A stretch of 16,657 nucleotides of DNA from Spirulina sp. DLM2.Bin59 (GTDB lineage: Bacteria > Cyanobacteriota > Cyanobacteriia > Cyanobacteriales > Spirulinaceae), in NCBI GenBank assembly GCA_007693875.1, contig RECT01000260.1:1-16657 (forward strand), read 5' to 3'. This document shows positions 1 to 7,632 of the stretch, piece by piece. The position numbers and the translations under genes are program-made. The notes beneath the pieces were generated by a model. It ran no database searches, was not told the origin of the DNA, and saw only the letters and a program-made list of their open reading frames with translations. Within the stretch, counting starts at the first letter, position 1; every line of letters begins with the position of its first letter.

Positions 1-1277
1 CAGGCCACCCCATAACTTAAGGCTCCGGCTAAACCTGTGGCGAGGGGCGATCGCCACCCTAACCCCCCCCAAGCTATCCCGTAGCCTGTCCCCAATCCCG
101 CCAACACCACCACCCAAAACCGCTCATCCACCGTCACCATCACCCCCGGTAATTGCGCGTGGAGCCAATCCGTCAAGGCCGCCGCCCCCCGCGCCCCGAT
201 GTTCTCCACCTTGCCGCCGCCATAGCCGAGGAGACAACCGGCGATCGCCCCCCCACTGGCCCCCACCCCCTGCTCCAAACTCTGACGACTGGCCCGATAC
301 ACCGGCAAAACCCCCCGCCGCCACAACCAGCGGCGGCGGTAATTCACTTGGGAACGGAGCCGCTGCCCTTGTTCCCGCAATTGGATTTGCCAGAGGGGAG
401 GGCCCAGTTGTTTGAGGCGGCGGGCGATGATGGCCATCGAAGGAGGGCGATCGCTCACATTGGGGCTAATCATCGCCGCCAACAACGCCCGCAACGGGGG
501 GGAAATTAAACCCGGTCGCACCCAGTCCAACCCTCGGGCCGTTTCCGGCCAATGTTCCGGCGGTTCCCCAGTGAGCAAATGCACGAGGGTACGCCCCAAG
601 GCATAAATATCCGCCGTCGGCTCCACCCGACCCCCCACCACCTGCTCCGGCGGACTATACCCCGCTGAAAACAGCCGCGTTGAACTCGTCGCCGCCCCCA
701 CCTGTTTCGCGCCGCCAAAATCAATCAGCACCAATTGCCCCGTTTCCGCCCGGAGCATCAGGTTTGAGGGTTTAATATCCCGGTGGATGATGTGGCGACG
801 GTGGAGACGGTGGAGGATTTGCACCGCCTGACGGGCCCAATCTTGAACGAGGGCCTCCGGGCAGCCTTGGGGATATTGTTCCAGTAACACCGCCTCAAGG
901 GTCGGGCCGGTGATCTTTTCCATCACCAAACAGTAGAGGCTTTGATCCGGGGTGGGGATTTCAAAAAAACTGTCACTATCGACGCGGGGAATCCCTGGAT
1001 GGGAAAGGCTCCGCAGCACCATGGCCTCCTGCGCAAACAGTTCCAGGGCTTTTTCCGCAGGGATGGTCAACACCTTTAACACCTGCTCCCGCTGCTGCTG
1101 CTGATCCCAAACGGTGTAGATCGTCGCAAACCCCCCCGCCCCTAACCGTTGGCGGGGAATATAGCGATCGCGCAACACCAAGCTCGTCCCGCACCGCTGG
1201 CAAAACCGATGATGGGCCGGTTGGGGAAAGGGGGCGGGACAATGGGGGTTAATGCAGTGGTTGGGAGGGGCGTTCAC
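1..1277 (-). CDS. Serine/threonine protein kinase with N-terminal zinc ribbon (3' end beyond window)
   Basis: Hanks-type Ser/Thr kinase, probably phosphorylating proteins from the cytoplasmic face of the membrane. The frame is open from a GTG at 1277 to the window edge (about 425 residues). A four-cysteine zinc ribbon comes first (C8, C13, C26, C29; CINPHC and CQRCG), as in many cyanobacterial kinases. The kinase domain follows: glycine-rich loop GAGGFATIY at about 46-54, ATP lysine K68 in VLKVL, HRDIKPSN with catalytic D167, DFGGAK with metal-binding D186, then YSPPEQ and DIYALGRTLVHLLTG. The domain ends near residue 290. After a basic linker (NYRRRWLWRRG) there are two glycine-rich hydrophobic stretches near residues 340 and 395, the second (WVVVLAGLGTGYGIAWGGL) probably a membrane helix. 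The GTG overlaps the TGA of the upstream acetyltransferase gene as GTGA, which suggests translational coupling. The substrate is unknown and the C-terminus lies outside the window. Confidence 0.93.
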   Translation of the reverse strand, partial: MNAPPNHCINPHCPAPFPQPAHHRFCQRCGTSLVLRDRYIPRQRLGAGGFATIYTVWDQQQQREQVLKVLTIPAEKALELFAQEAMVLRSLSHPGIPRVDSDSFFEIPTPDQSLYCLVMEKITGPTLEAVLLEQYPQGCPEALVQDWARQAVQILHRLHRRHIIHRDIKPSNLMLRAETGQLVLIDFGGAKQVGAATSSTRLFSAGYSPPEQVVGGRVEPTADIYALGRTLVHLLTGEPPEHWPETARGLDWVRPGLISPPLRALLAAMISPNVSDRPPSMAIIARRLKQLGPPLWQIQLREQGQRLRSQVNYRRRWLWRRGVLPVYRASRQSLEQGVGASGGAIAGCLLGYGGGKVENIGARGAAALTDWLHAQLPGVMVTVDERFWVVVLAGLGTGYGIAWGGLGWRSPLATGLAGALSYGVA

Positions 1278-1762
1278 GGGGTGGAAGGGGCGATCGCTAG
1301 TTGGTTCAAGGCCTCCCCTTCCACCCGACAGATCCGCCAATCCGGCAACACCGTCGCCCCCATCCGCTCATAAAAGGCGATCGCCCCCGCATTCCAATCC
1401 AACACCGCCCATTCCAACCGCCCACAGCCCCGCGCCTGAGCCAACGCCCCTAGATGGGTGAGCAATGCCCGGCCAATGCCCCGGCCGCGATAATCCGGCA
1501 ACACAAACAAATCTTCCAAATGCAGCCCTGGCCGCGTTAAAAACGTTGAATAGGTGGGAAAAAACAGCGCAAACCCCACCGCCTCCCCCGCCCATGTGGC
1601 CAAAACCACCTCCGCTAAAGGCCGGGGGCCAAATAAATCCAGAGCCAATTGGGCCGCCGTGCCCGTCACCGCCTCCGGCAACTTTTCAAAAATCGCTAAC
1701 TGTTGAGTGAAGTGAAAAATCGTCGGTACATCAGCGGCAGTAGCGGCGCGAATATCTAGCAT
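1274..1762 (-). CDS. GNAT family N-acetyltransferase
   Basis: 162 residues, a complete single-domain GNAT enzyme that would transfer an acetyl group from acetyl-CoA to an amine. The acetyl-CoA pyrophosphate loop is RGRGIG at residues 92-97, preceded by the strand HLEDLFVLPDY. The C-terminal signature WNAGAIAFYERMGA (about 123-136) carries the usual tyrosine (Y131). The LEDLFV...YRGRGIG...WN..A..FYE pattern is most like the diamine/thialysine acetyltransferase (SAT1-like) branch, but the substrate cannot be read from the sequence. It is the first gene of a probable two-gene operon with the Ser/Thr kinase, whose GTG start overlaps this gene's TGA. It is transcribed divergently from metK. No clear ribosome site precedes the ATG. 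Confidence 0.9.
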   Translation of the reverse strand: MLDIRAATAADVPTIFHFTQQLAIFEKLPEAVTGTAAQLALDLFGPRPLAEVVLATWAGEAVGFALFFPTYSTFLTRPGLHLEDLFVLPDYRGRGIGRALLTHLGALAQARGCGRLEWAVLDWNAGAIAFYERMGATVLPDWRICRVEGEALNQLAIAPSTP

Positions 1763-1805
1763 TTTTAGTGATCATCCCAAGTATGAAAGCCGAAACCCCC
1801 ACAGG

Positions 1806-1818
1806 GGCCATAGTGGCC
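1806..1818. promoter_or_regulatory. Hyphenated palindrome in the GNAT/metK divergent intergenic region
   Basis: GGCCA-TAG-TGGCC is a perfect inverted repeat with 5-bp arms in the 111-bp gap between the GNAT start (1762) and the preferred metK start (1874). A second small palindrome, AGATATATCT, lies at 1836-1845. Either could be an operator or part of a promoter. I see no convincing paired -35/-10 boxes. A regulatory role is inference only. Confidence 0.25.
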
Positions 1819-1856
1819 AGTGTCTTCTAAGGTTAAGATATATCTCAATCAGTCGC

Positions 1857-1866
1857 AGGAGAAGGA
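1857..1866 (+). promoter_or_regulatory. Strong ribosome binding site deciding the metK start
   Basis: AGGAGAAGGA ends 7 nt before the TTG at 1874. Most other starts in this window have no recognisable Shine-Dalgarno sequence, so this one stands out. It favours TTG 1874 over the upstream in-frame GTG at 1820 as the real metK start. Confidence 0.6.
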
Positions 1867-1873
1867 AACCACG

Positions 1874-3124
1874 TTGGCTCGTCGTTACTTATTTACTTCA
1901 GAATCCGTCACCGAAGGGCATCCCGACAAGATCTGTGATCAAATCTCGGACACAATTCTTGATGCCCTCCTCACCCAAGATGAACGCAGTCGCGTTGCCG
2001 CTGAGGTGGTGGTGAATACGGGGTTAGTCCTAATTACCGGGGAAATTTCTTCCCAAGCGAACGTCAATTATATTGATCTCGCCCGCAAAAAAATTGCCGA
2101 AATTGGCTACACCGATGCCAATAATGGCTTTTCTGCGGATAGTTGCTCTGTACTTGTGGCCCTTGATGAACAATCCCCCGACATTGCCCAAGGCGTAACC
2201 ACCGCCCGAGAGCAACGGGAAGCCCTCAGTGAAGATCAACTGGATGCCATCGGCGCAGGGGATCAAGGGTTGATGTTTGGCTATGCCTGCAACGAAACCC
2301 CGGAATTGATGCCTCTCCCCATCAGCCTCGCCCACCGCATTTCCCGGCAATTGACCGCCGTGCGCAAAAGTGGCGAACTGCCCTACCTCGGCCCCGATGG
2401 CAAAACCCAGGTAAGCGTTGTCTATGAAGACGGCCAACCCGTGGGCATTGATACGATCCTGATCTCCACCCAACATAGCGAAACCATCGGCGACCTCACC
2501 GACAACGACGAGATCCAAGCCAAAATCAAGGCGGATCTGATCGAGCGGGTGGTGCAACCGGTATTTGCCGATATTGCCATTAAACCGACGGCGGCGACCC
2601 GCTATCTGGTGAATCCTACGGGCAAGTTTGTCATTGGTGGCCCCCAAGGGGATTCGGGGTTAACGGGGCGGAAAATTATTGTCGATACCTACGGCGGCTA
2701 TTCTCGCCATGGCGGCGGGGCATTTTCCGGTAAAGATCCCACGAAAGTAGACCGCTCGGCGGCCTATGCCTGTCGCTATGTGGCGAAAAATATTGTCGCG
2801 GCGGGTTTGGCGGCGAAATGTGAGGTGCAGGTGAGCTATGCCATTGGCGTAGCGCGGCCGGTGAGTATTTTGGTGGATACCTTTGGGACGGGCCAGGTGG
2901 ATGAGGATATCCTGCTGGATCTGGTGAAACGCAATTTTGAACTGCGGCCAGCGGGGATTATCCAAGCCTTCAACCTGCGCAAGCTCCCGGCGGAACGGGG
3001 CGGCCGGTTCTATCAGGATGTGGCGGCCTATGGCCACATGGGCCGGACGGATCTCGATCTGCCCTGGGAAAAAACTGATAAGGCGGCTTTGTTGAAGGAT
3101 GAGGCGTTGGCGACAACGGCTTAG
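1874..3124 (+). CDS. metK: S-adenosylmethionine synthetase (methionine adenosyltransferase)
   Basis: Makes S-adenosylmethionine from methionine and ATP in the cytoplasm. Family signatures are all present: RYLFTSESVTEGHPDKICDQ at the N-terminus (ATP site histidine and metal-binding aspartate), GAGDQGLMFGYA, GGPQGDSGLTGRKIIVDTYG, and GGGAFSGKDPTKVDRSAAY (P-loop-like). The length is 416 residues from the TTG at 1874, normal for cyanobacterial MetK. I chose this start because it gives the usual N-terminus (MARRYLF...) and has AGGAGAAGGA 7 nt upstream. An in-frame GTG at 1820 would add 18 residues with no family resemblance that I recognise. No SAM riboswitch is visible upstream. Downstream, a perfect palindrome separates it from the convergent DUF1868 gene. 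Confidence 0.97.
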   Translation: MARRYLFTSESVTEGHPDKICDQISDTILDALLTQDERSRVAAEVVVNTGLVLITGEISSQANVNYIDLARKKIAEIGYTDANNGFSADSCSVLVALDEQSPDIAQGVTTAREQREALSEDQLDAIGAGDQGLMFGYACNETPELMPLPISLAHRISRQLTAVRKSGELPYLGPDGKTQVSVVYEDGQPVGIDTILISTQHSETIGDLTDNDEIQAKIKADLIERVVQPVFADIAIKPTAATRYLVNPTGKFVIGGPQGDSGLTGRKIIVDTYGGYSRHGGGAFSGKDPTKVDRSAAYACRYVAKNIVAAGLAAKCEVQVSYAIGVARPVSILVDTFGTGQVDEDILLDLVKRNFELRPAGIIQAFNLRKLPAERGGRFYQDVAAYGHMGRTDLDLPWEKTDKAALLKDEALATTA

Positions 3125-3143
3125 TTTTTCCCCTCATCCCCCA

Positions 3144-3171
3144 GTAGGGGCGAAAAATTTTTCGCCCCTAC
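3144..3171. repeat. Perfect 28-bp intergenic palindrome, copy 1
   Basis: Left arm GTAGGGGCGAAAAA is followed directly by its exact reverse complement. It sits between the convergent metK (stop 3124) and DUF1868 (stop 3189) genes. Near-copies occur at 7513-7540 and 15180-15209. The A/T bases fall at the tip of the hairpin and no T-run follows, so it is not a classical intrinsic terminator. It could still block transcription between convergent genes or be a REP-like dispersed element. Confidence 0.85.
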
Positions 3172-3188
3172 AGCCTGGGAGGGAAATC

Positions 3189-3968
3189 TTAAAAGTCCAC
3201 GGTGGGGAATTGGGGCTGATGATAGAAGTGGTTCATATCATCAAATTTGTGCAGTTCGGCGCGGTGACTGCGGAGGATTTCCGGCTCTGCCCCCAGCCAA
3301 CGGTCATTGAGGTTCATGATGATTTCTAAAAAGCGGTCGTGATGATCGGGGTTGAGGGTGTGGGCGAAATAGCCGAGGGGAATGTGGGCGGTGAAGGGAT
3401 ATTGCTGTTCAATCCCTAGGGCGATGAGGCCGGAGTTTTGATAGACTGCTCGCCGCAGTTGCAGCATTTTATGGTACGAAAGTTCGTCAATGGGGACGAG
3501 GACGATCGCCATCGCCCGCGGCCGGGCCAATAGCCCGACAATCTGCAATTCAATGGGCCCCCGTTCTGGGATCGAAGCTTGATATTTGGCAAAACTTTGG
3601 GCGAGGCGATCGCACAGTTGTTCCTCATAATCCGGCGTATGGGCCAGGGCTTCGTGATAGTTAGAATCCCAAATCAGATCCGCCACGGTGAGATGAAAAC
3701 TTTCCGAGGGAACCGGCAGGAGTAAACCCGGCTCCATGGCCTCCACTGCCGCCATCATCAGGGCCTGAGTGGAAACTAAACGGGCATAAAAGTTCTGATT
3801 GCGCCCATCTGCCTCACCGGGGGTGTTGATGGTATAGCCCGGAAACGGCACGGCCATGCCCCCATGAAATTTGGGGGATTCTTGAATATTTTGAATCTGG
3901 CTACGGTAGGCATCGGGAAGCGTCAACTTCGTGACGCGATTGAGATAAGCCTGATAGGTTTCGTCCAC
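3189..3968 (-). CDS. DUF1868 family protein, 2H-phosphoesterase-like
   Basis: 259 residues with the features of DUF1868 proteins, which resemble the 2H phosphoesterase (RNA ligase/cyclic phosphodiesterase) fold. Two histidine motifs are visible: FHLTVADL with H92 and T94, and FTAHIPLGYF with H195. The N-terminal KFHGGMAVPFPGYTI (about 33-47) and the LLARPRAMAIVLVP strand also fit the family as I recall it. The second motif is H-I-P-L rather than the H-x-T of classical 2H enzymes, so activity is unproven. No signal peptide is seen, so it is probably cytoplasmic. It is convergent with metK and divergent from holA, with 47 bp between the two starts. The substrate is unknown. Confidence 0.8.
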   Translation of the reverse strand: MDETYQAYLNRVTKLTLPDAYRSQIQNIQESPKFHGGMAVPFPGYTINTPGEADGRNQNFYARLVSTQALMMAAVEAMEPGLLLPVPSESFHLTVADLIWDSNYHEALAHTPDYEEQLCDRLAQSFAKYQASIPERGPIELQIVGLLARPRAMAIVLVPIDELSYHKMLQLRRAVYQNSGLIALGIEQQYPFTAHIPLGYFAHTLNPDHHDRFLEIIMNLNDRWLGAEPEILRSHRAELHKFDDMNHFYHQPQFPTVDF

Positions 3969-4015
3969 GTTGGTTTATCTTGAAGGTCTTGCTTGATCCG
4001 ATTCTAGCCTGTGCC

Positions 4016-4999
4016 ATGCCTATCTATTTATTTTGGGGTGAAGATGACTTTGCCATGGAGCAGGCGATCGCCCACCTTCAGGGGGAAGTCCTCGACCCCA
4101 ATTGGAGCGCATTTAATAACGAAACCATTGCCGGCGATCGAGCCGAGGCGATGATTGAGGCCCTCAACCAAGCCATGACTCCCCCCTTTGGCATGGGGGG
4201 GCGGTTTGTTTGGCTGGCCAATACCACCGTTTGCCAGCAATGTTCGGAAAGTTTATTGAAAGAACTACAGCGCACCCTCCCCCAAATTCCCCCCCAATCC
4301 ACGCTCCTGCTCACCAGCCCCAAAAAACCCGACGGCCGCGCCAAATCCACGAAACTCCTCCAAAAACACGCCCAAATCCGTGAGTTTGGCCTGATCCCGC
4401 CCTGGAAAACCGATGAATTAATCAACAACGTCCGCCGCGCTGCCCAGGGGCTAAAGCTCAACCTCACCCCCGCCGCCGTGGAACTCCTCGCCACCTCTGT
4501 AGGCAATCAAACCCGGCAACTTTACAGCGAACTGGCAAAGCTGCAATTGTTTTGCAATGATCCAAGCCAAGCCATTGATGCCGATGTGGTGGCCCAACTG
4601 ACCATCGCCAACACCCAAAATAGTCTCCAACTGGCGGCGGCGATCCGCGATGGCAAAACCAGCGCAGCGGTGGGGTTGGTGGCGGAACTGTTGCACCTCA
4701 ATGAACCGGCCCTGCGGATTGTGGCCACATTAATCGGCCAGTTCCGCACCTGGACGTTAATTAAGGTGATGATCGACAGTGGGGAGCGGGATGATAGTGC
4801 GATCGCCAAAGTTGCCGAACTGGGCAACCCCAAACGCCTCTATTTTTTGCGCAAAGAAATCGCTGGCATCACCACGGGGCAGCTATTGCAAGCCTTGCCG
4901 GTGCTGCTGGAGTTGGAGTTGGGGTTAAAGCGGGGGGCGGATCCCTTGGAATGGTTGCAAATGAAGGTGGTGGAGTTGTGTGGGATTTGTGGAAGATGA
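4016..4999 (+). CDS. holA: DNA polymerase III, delta subunit
   Basis: Delta subunit of the clamp loader, which opens the beta sliding clamp during replication. The protein starts MPIYLFWGEDDFAMEQAI, the typical N-terminus of cyanobacterial HolA, from the ATG at 4016 (328 residues). An upstream in-frame TTG at 3980 would add 12 residues that do not look like the family. Recognisable stretches include MTPPFGMGGRFVWLANTT, LLLTSPKKPDGRAKSTKLL, the WKTDELINNVRRAAQGLKL region, and the C-terminal collar helices around NTQNSLQLAAAIRDGKTSAA and LRKEIAGITTGQLLQALPVL. The Walker A lysine is absent, as expected, because delta does not hydrolyse ATP. It stands alone on its strand, with ntcA 167 bp downstream. 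Confidence 0.9.
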   Translation: MPIYLFWGEDDFAMEQAIAHLQGEVLDPNWSAFNNETIAGDRAEAMIEALNQAMTPPFGMGGRFVWLANTTVCQQCSESLLKELQRTLPQIPPQSTLLLTSPKKPDGRAKSTKLLQKHAQIREFGLIPPWKTDELINNVRRAAQGLKLNLTPAAVELLATSVGNQTRQLYSELAKLQLFCNDPSQAIDADVVAQLTIANTQNSLQLAAAIRDGKTSAAVGLVAELLHLNEPALRIVATLIGQFRTWTLIKVMIDSGERDDSAIAKVAELGNPKRLYFLRKEIAGITTGQLLQALPVLLELELGLKRGADPLEWLQMKVVELCGICGR

Positions 5000-5166
5000 G
5001 GAGTGAGGATTGAGGATTTATGCTCTCTCCTCTTTGCTCGTTTCTCTCTCCTTCCTTAAAGGCTGTATACTGAGAAACGGTTTAAATCGTGGCCTTTCCT
5101 GTCTTTGGGGCATTTGCTTGTTTTGATCCTACCCTGGGCGATCGCCCACGTTTTTATAAAATCGTA

Positions 5167-5844
5167 ATGGAATTATCGTTTCCGCAAGAAAAATCTTTGG
5201 TTTCCGTGTTTCGTCAAGTGGGTGGGGGCGCATTCCCGCCGGTGGTGGAAAGCTTTGAGCGCGGCAAAACCATCTTTTTTCCCGGAGACCCTGCCGAGCG
5301 GGTTTATTTTTTGCTCAAGGGAGCGGTGAAGCTCTCGCGGGTTTATGAAGCCGGGGAAGAAATTACCGTTGCTCTATTGCGGGAAAATAGCGTTTTTGGT
5401 GTGCTGTCCTTGATTACGGGCCAGCATTCCGATCGCTTTTACCATTCCGTGGCCTTCACCCCCGTTGAACTGCTCTCGGCCCCCATTGACCAGGTGCAAA
5501 AAGCCCTCAAGGAAAACCCGGAACTCTCACTGCTGATGCTTCAGGGGCTTTCTTCCCGGATTCTGCAAACGGAGATGATGATCGAAACCCTCGCCCATCG
5601 GGATATGGGATCACGGTTGGTGAGCTTTTTGCTGATTCTCTGCCGGGATTTTGGTGTACCTACGCCGGAGGGGATTCGCATTGATTTGAAATTATCCCAT
5701 CAGGCGATCGCCGAGGCCATTGGCTCTACCCGCGTCACCGTCACCCGCCTCCTGGGGGATTTGCGTCAGGAGGATATGATCTCCATCCACAAGAAAAAAA
5801 TCACCGTCCATAATCCCGTGGCCCTCAGCCAGCAATTCACCTAA
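5167..5844 (+). CDS. ntcA: Global nitrogen regulator NtcA (CRP/FNR family)
   Basis: 2-oxoglutarate-responsive transcription factor that controls nitrogen assimilation genes in cyanobacteria and binds GTA-N8-TAC sites as a dimer. It has 225 residues from the ATG at 5167 (MELSFPQEK), close to the 222-225 usual for NtcA. An in-frame GTG at 5089 would add 26 atypical residues. The effector domain contains GGGAFPPVVESFERGKTIFF, FPGDPAERVYFLLKGAVKLS and ENSVFGVLSLITG. Residues matching the known 2-oxoglutarate pocket are F77-L80, R90, R131 and E136. The long dimer helix (SSRILQTEMMIETLAHRDMG) is intact. The DNA-recognition helix-turn-helix is LSHQAIAEAIGSTRVTVTRL (177-196), unchanged from the family as I know it. 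The upstream region has no clear NtcA box. Its neighbour is the DUF3084 gene. Confidence 0.97.
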   Translation: MELSFPQEKSLVSVFRQVGGGAFPPVVESFERGKTIFFPGDPAERVYFLLKGAVKLSRVYEAGEEITVALLRENSVFGVLSLITGQHSDRFYHSVAFTPVELLSAPIDQVQKALKENPELSLLMLQGLSSRILQTEMMIETLAHRDMGSRLVSFLLILCRDFGVPTPEGIRIDLKLSHQAIAEAIGSTRVTVTRLLGDLRQEDMISIHKKKITVHNPVALSQQFT

Positions 5845-6056
5845 ACCCCATTGCACCCTTGCCAGGAGCGATCGAAAACTGTAACCGCGTCACCGCATTG
5901 GGAAAAATGCCTTATTGTGGGGCTGTAACATTTTGAGGAATTGGCGATGTACTCCAAAAAGACCGGGGACTCTTCCTCCCTAAGGAGCAAATCCTTAACG
6001 CCTGTCCAGTTTTGAGGATTTATGGGGTCTGAATTTGTCGTCAATCTTGTTCATCT

Positions 6057-7499
6057 ATGACCAGTGCTTACGTTCTAATTGCCGCTGTTCTGCTCCTGGG
6101 AGGCATTCTTGCGGTTCTTGGCGATCGCATTGGCACGAAGGTGGGCAAAGCCCGTCTCCGGCTGTTTAATCTCCGACCCCGCAACACCGCGACGCTGATT
6201 ACCGTCCTTACGGGCCTCTCCATTTCTGGATCAAGTCTGATTATCCTGTTCAGCTTGAGCAAATCCCTCCGCGAAGGGGTATTTAACCTGGACACCATTT
6301 TGGCCAATTTGCGCGTTGCCCAGGCCCAACTGGATGAAGTCAGCACGGAACGCACCCGCATTGATGGGCAACTGGGGCGGGCGATCCTGGAGAAAGAACG
6401 CACCGAGCGCAGTTTTCGCCTTGTCCAGGAACGGTATCGGGAAATGACCGCCCAAGCCCGACGGCTGCAAACGGAGCTAGAAATTCTCCGTAGCCAACGG
6501 GAGCGGCTGTTGGTGCAAATTCCCCGCCTTCAGCAACAGGTACGGGAGCGGGATGATCTGATTGCGGGGCAGGATCAAATTTTGCGCGATCGCAACAGTC
6601 GCATCATCAGCCAAGACCAAGTTTTGCGCCAACGGGCCATCCAACTCAACACGCTCCAAACCCAACGCAGTCGCCTCCAATCCGAAATCAGCCAACGGGA
6701 TACCCACATCCAAGCCCTTGATGAAGATATTGCTTGGCGGGATGAAACCCTACAGGCCCGGGAGGCCAATCTTCAGGAACTCACCGCCCAATTGAACTTT
6801 ATCCGCCAAGAGGTGGAAATTCTAGAGCAGTATTATCAGGACTATCAGGCTTTACGTCAGGGAAATTTAGCCCTCGTGCGGGGGGAAGTCCTCAGTTTTG
6901 GCGTGTTGCGGGTGGTGGATGCCACCGGAGCATTGAGTGCAGTGGATCAACTCCTCAGCCAAGCCAATCGCCGCGCCATTGAAGCCACCCGCCCCTTTGG
7001 GGGACAAAATGGGAGCGATCGTGTTGTGCAAATCACCCAAGCCCAAGTCAATCAACTGGTGGAGCAGATTGGCGATGGTCAAGATTATGTGGTGCGGATT
7101 TTATCCGCTGGTAATTATGTAGAGCAGGAGCAAGCGGTGCTGGTGTTTGCCGATGCAGTGCTCAACCAAAAGCTGTTTAATGCTGGGGAAGTGATTGCAA
7201 CGGTTTCTGTCGATTCTAACCAAATGACCGATCAGGAAGTCCGCGCCCGCCTCGATACCCTCCTCGCGGCGGCACAGTTCCGAGCAAGACGAGCGGGGGT
7301 ATTAGGAGAAATCCAGGTAGGTGATGGCACGGTGCAAACCTTCACCCGCTTTTTAGATCAACTCCAAAACACACCGCAACGGTTCGGCCAAATCCAAGCC
7401 GTCGTCGAAGACAACACCTTCACCGCCGGCCCCCTCAAAATCAACTTACAGGTCTACCACAACGGCCAAGTCATTTTCCAAAGCTCCAACCGTTCCTAA
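6057..7499 (+). CDS. DUF3084 membrane-anchored coiled-coil protein
   Basis: 480 residues. Two membrane helices lie at the N-terminus (about 4-22, AYVLIAAVLLLGGILAVLG; about 47-68, LITVLTGLSISGSSLIILFS), with GDRIGTKVGKARLRLFNLRP between them. A long charged coiled coil follows (about 80-260), rich in repeats such as RDxxIxxQDQxLRxR. The globular C-terminal DUF3084 region (about 265-475) starts near LRQGNLALVRGEVLSFGVLR. The family is widespread in cyanobacteria and its function is unknown to me. The layout suggests an inner-membrane anchor with a long rod carrying a terminal domain, but I do not assign a role. It lies 212 bp downstream of ntcA on the same strand, a pairing I recall from other cyanobacteria. 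The gap contains no further supported gene, and a palindromic repeat lies 13 bp after its stop. Confidence 0.9.
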   Translation: MTSAYVLIAAVLLLGGILAVLGDRIGTKVGKARLRLFNLRPRNTATLITVLTGLSISGSSLIILFSLSKSLREGVFNLDTILANLRVAQAQLDEVSTERTRIDGQLGRAILEKERTERSFRLVQERYREMTAQARRLQTELEILRSQRERLLVQIPRLQQQVRERDDLIAGQDQILRDRNSRIISQDQVLRQRAIQLNTLQTQRSRLQSEISQRDTHIQALDEDIAWRDETLQAREANLQELTAQLNFIRQEVEILEQYYQDYQALRQGNLALVRGEVLSFGVLRVVDATGALSAVDQLLSQANRRAIEATRPFGGQNGSDRVVQITQAQVNQLVEQIGDGQDYVVRILSAGNYVEQEQAVLVFADAVLNQKLFNAGEVIATVSVDSNQMTDQEVRARLDTLLAAAQFRARRAGVLGEIQVGDGTVQTFTRFLDQLQNTPQRFGQIQAVVEDNTFTAGPLKINLQVYHNGQVIFQSSNRS

Positions 7500-7512
7500 C
7501 CACCCTCAACCC

Positions 7513-7540
7513 GTAGGGGCGAAAAATTTTTCGCCCCCCA
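7513..7540. repeat. Intergenic palindrome, copy 2
   Basis: Same element as at 3144-3171. The inner 22 bp (7516-7537, GGGGCGAAAAA plus its reverse complement) are perfect. The outer right bases have drifted, reading CCA where CTAC would complete the arm. It starts 13 bp after the DUF3084 stop codon and 92 bp before the next gene. Confidence 0.8.
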
Positions 7541-7632
7541 GTGAGGTAAGGAAAACCGTACCGAGAAAAGGGTGGAATCCTGAGCTATCCACCTGTAGCT
7601 ATCTTCGTACTGGTAGTTGGGTTCTTGAAAAC

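Noticed and set aside
2030..2647. 205-codon minus-strand open frame inside metK
   Set aside because: It lies wholly within a well-supported conserved gene, and its composition is that of an antisense shadow.
3144..3171. Palindrome as a classical Rho-independent terminator
   Set aside because: The A/T run is at the hairpin tip and no T-tract follows either arm. It is kept as a repeat, not a terminator.
5001..5040. Purine-rich then pyrimidine-rich tract after holA with a repeated GAGGATT
   Set aside because: Only a 6-bp stem (GAGGAG/CTCCTC) with a long loop and no T-run. Too weak to call a terminator or repeat array.
5065..5078. Possible NtcA autoregulation box before ntcA (GTA-N8-AAC)
   Set aside because: Only one half-site fits GTA-N8-TAC and no matching TA-N3-T -10 box lies about 22 nt downstream.
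5991..6011. Small hairpin upstream of the DUF3084 gene (TAAGGA-gcaaa-TCCTTA type)
   Set aside because: Only a 6-bp stem that can arise by chance, with no supporting promoter or conserved context.
5841..6044. 67-codon minus-strand frame between ntcA and the DUF3084 gene
   Set aside because: No family features and no ribosome site, and it overlaps the end of ntcA. It looks like chance.
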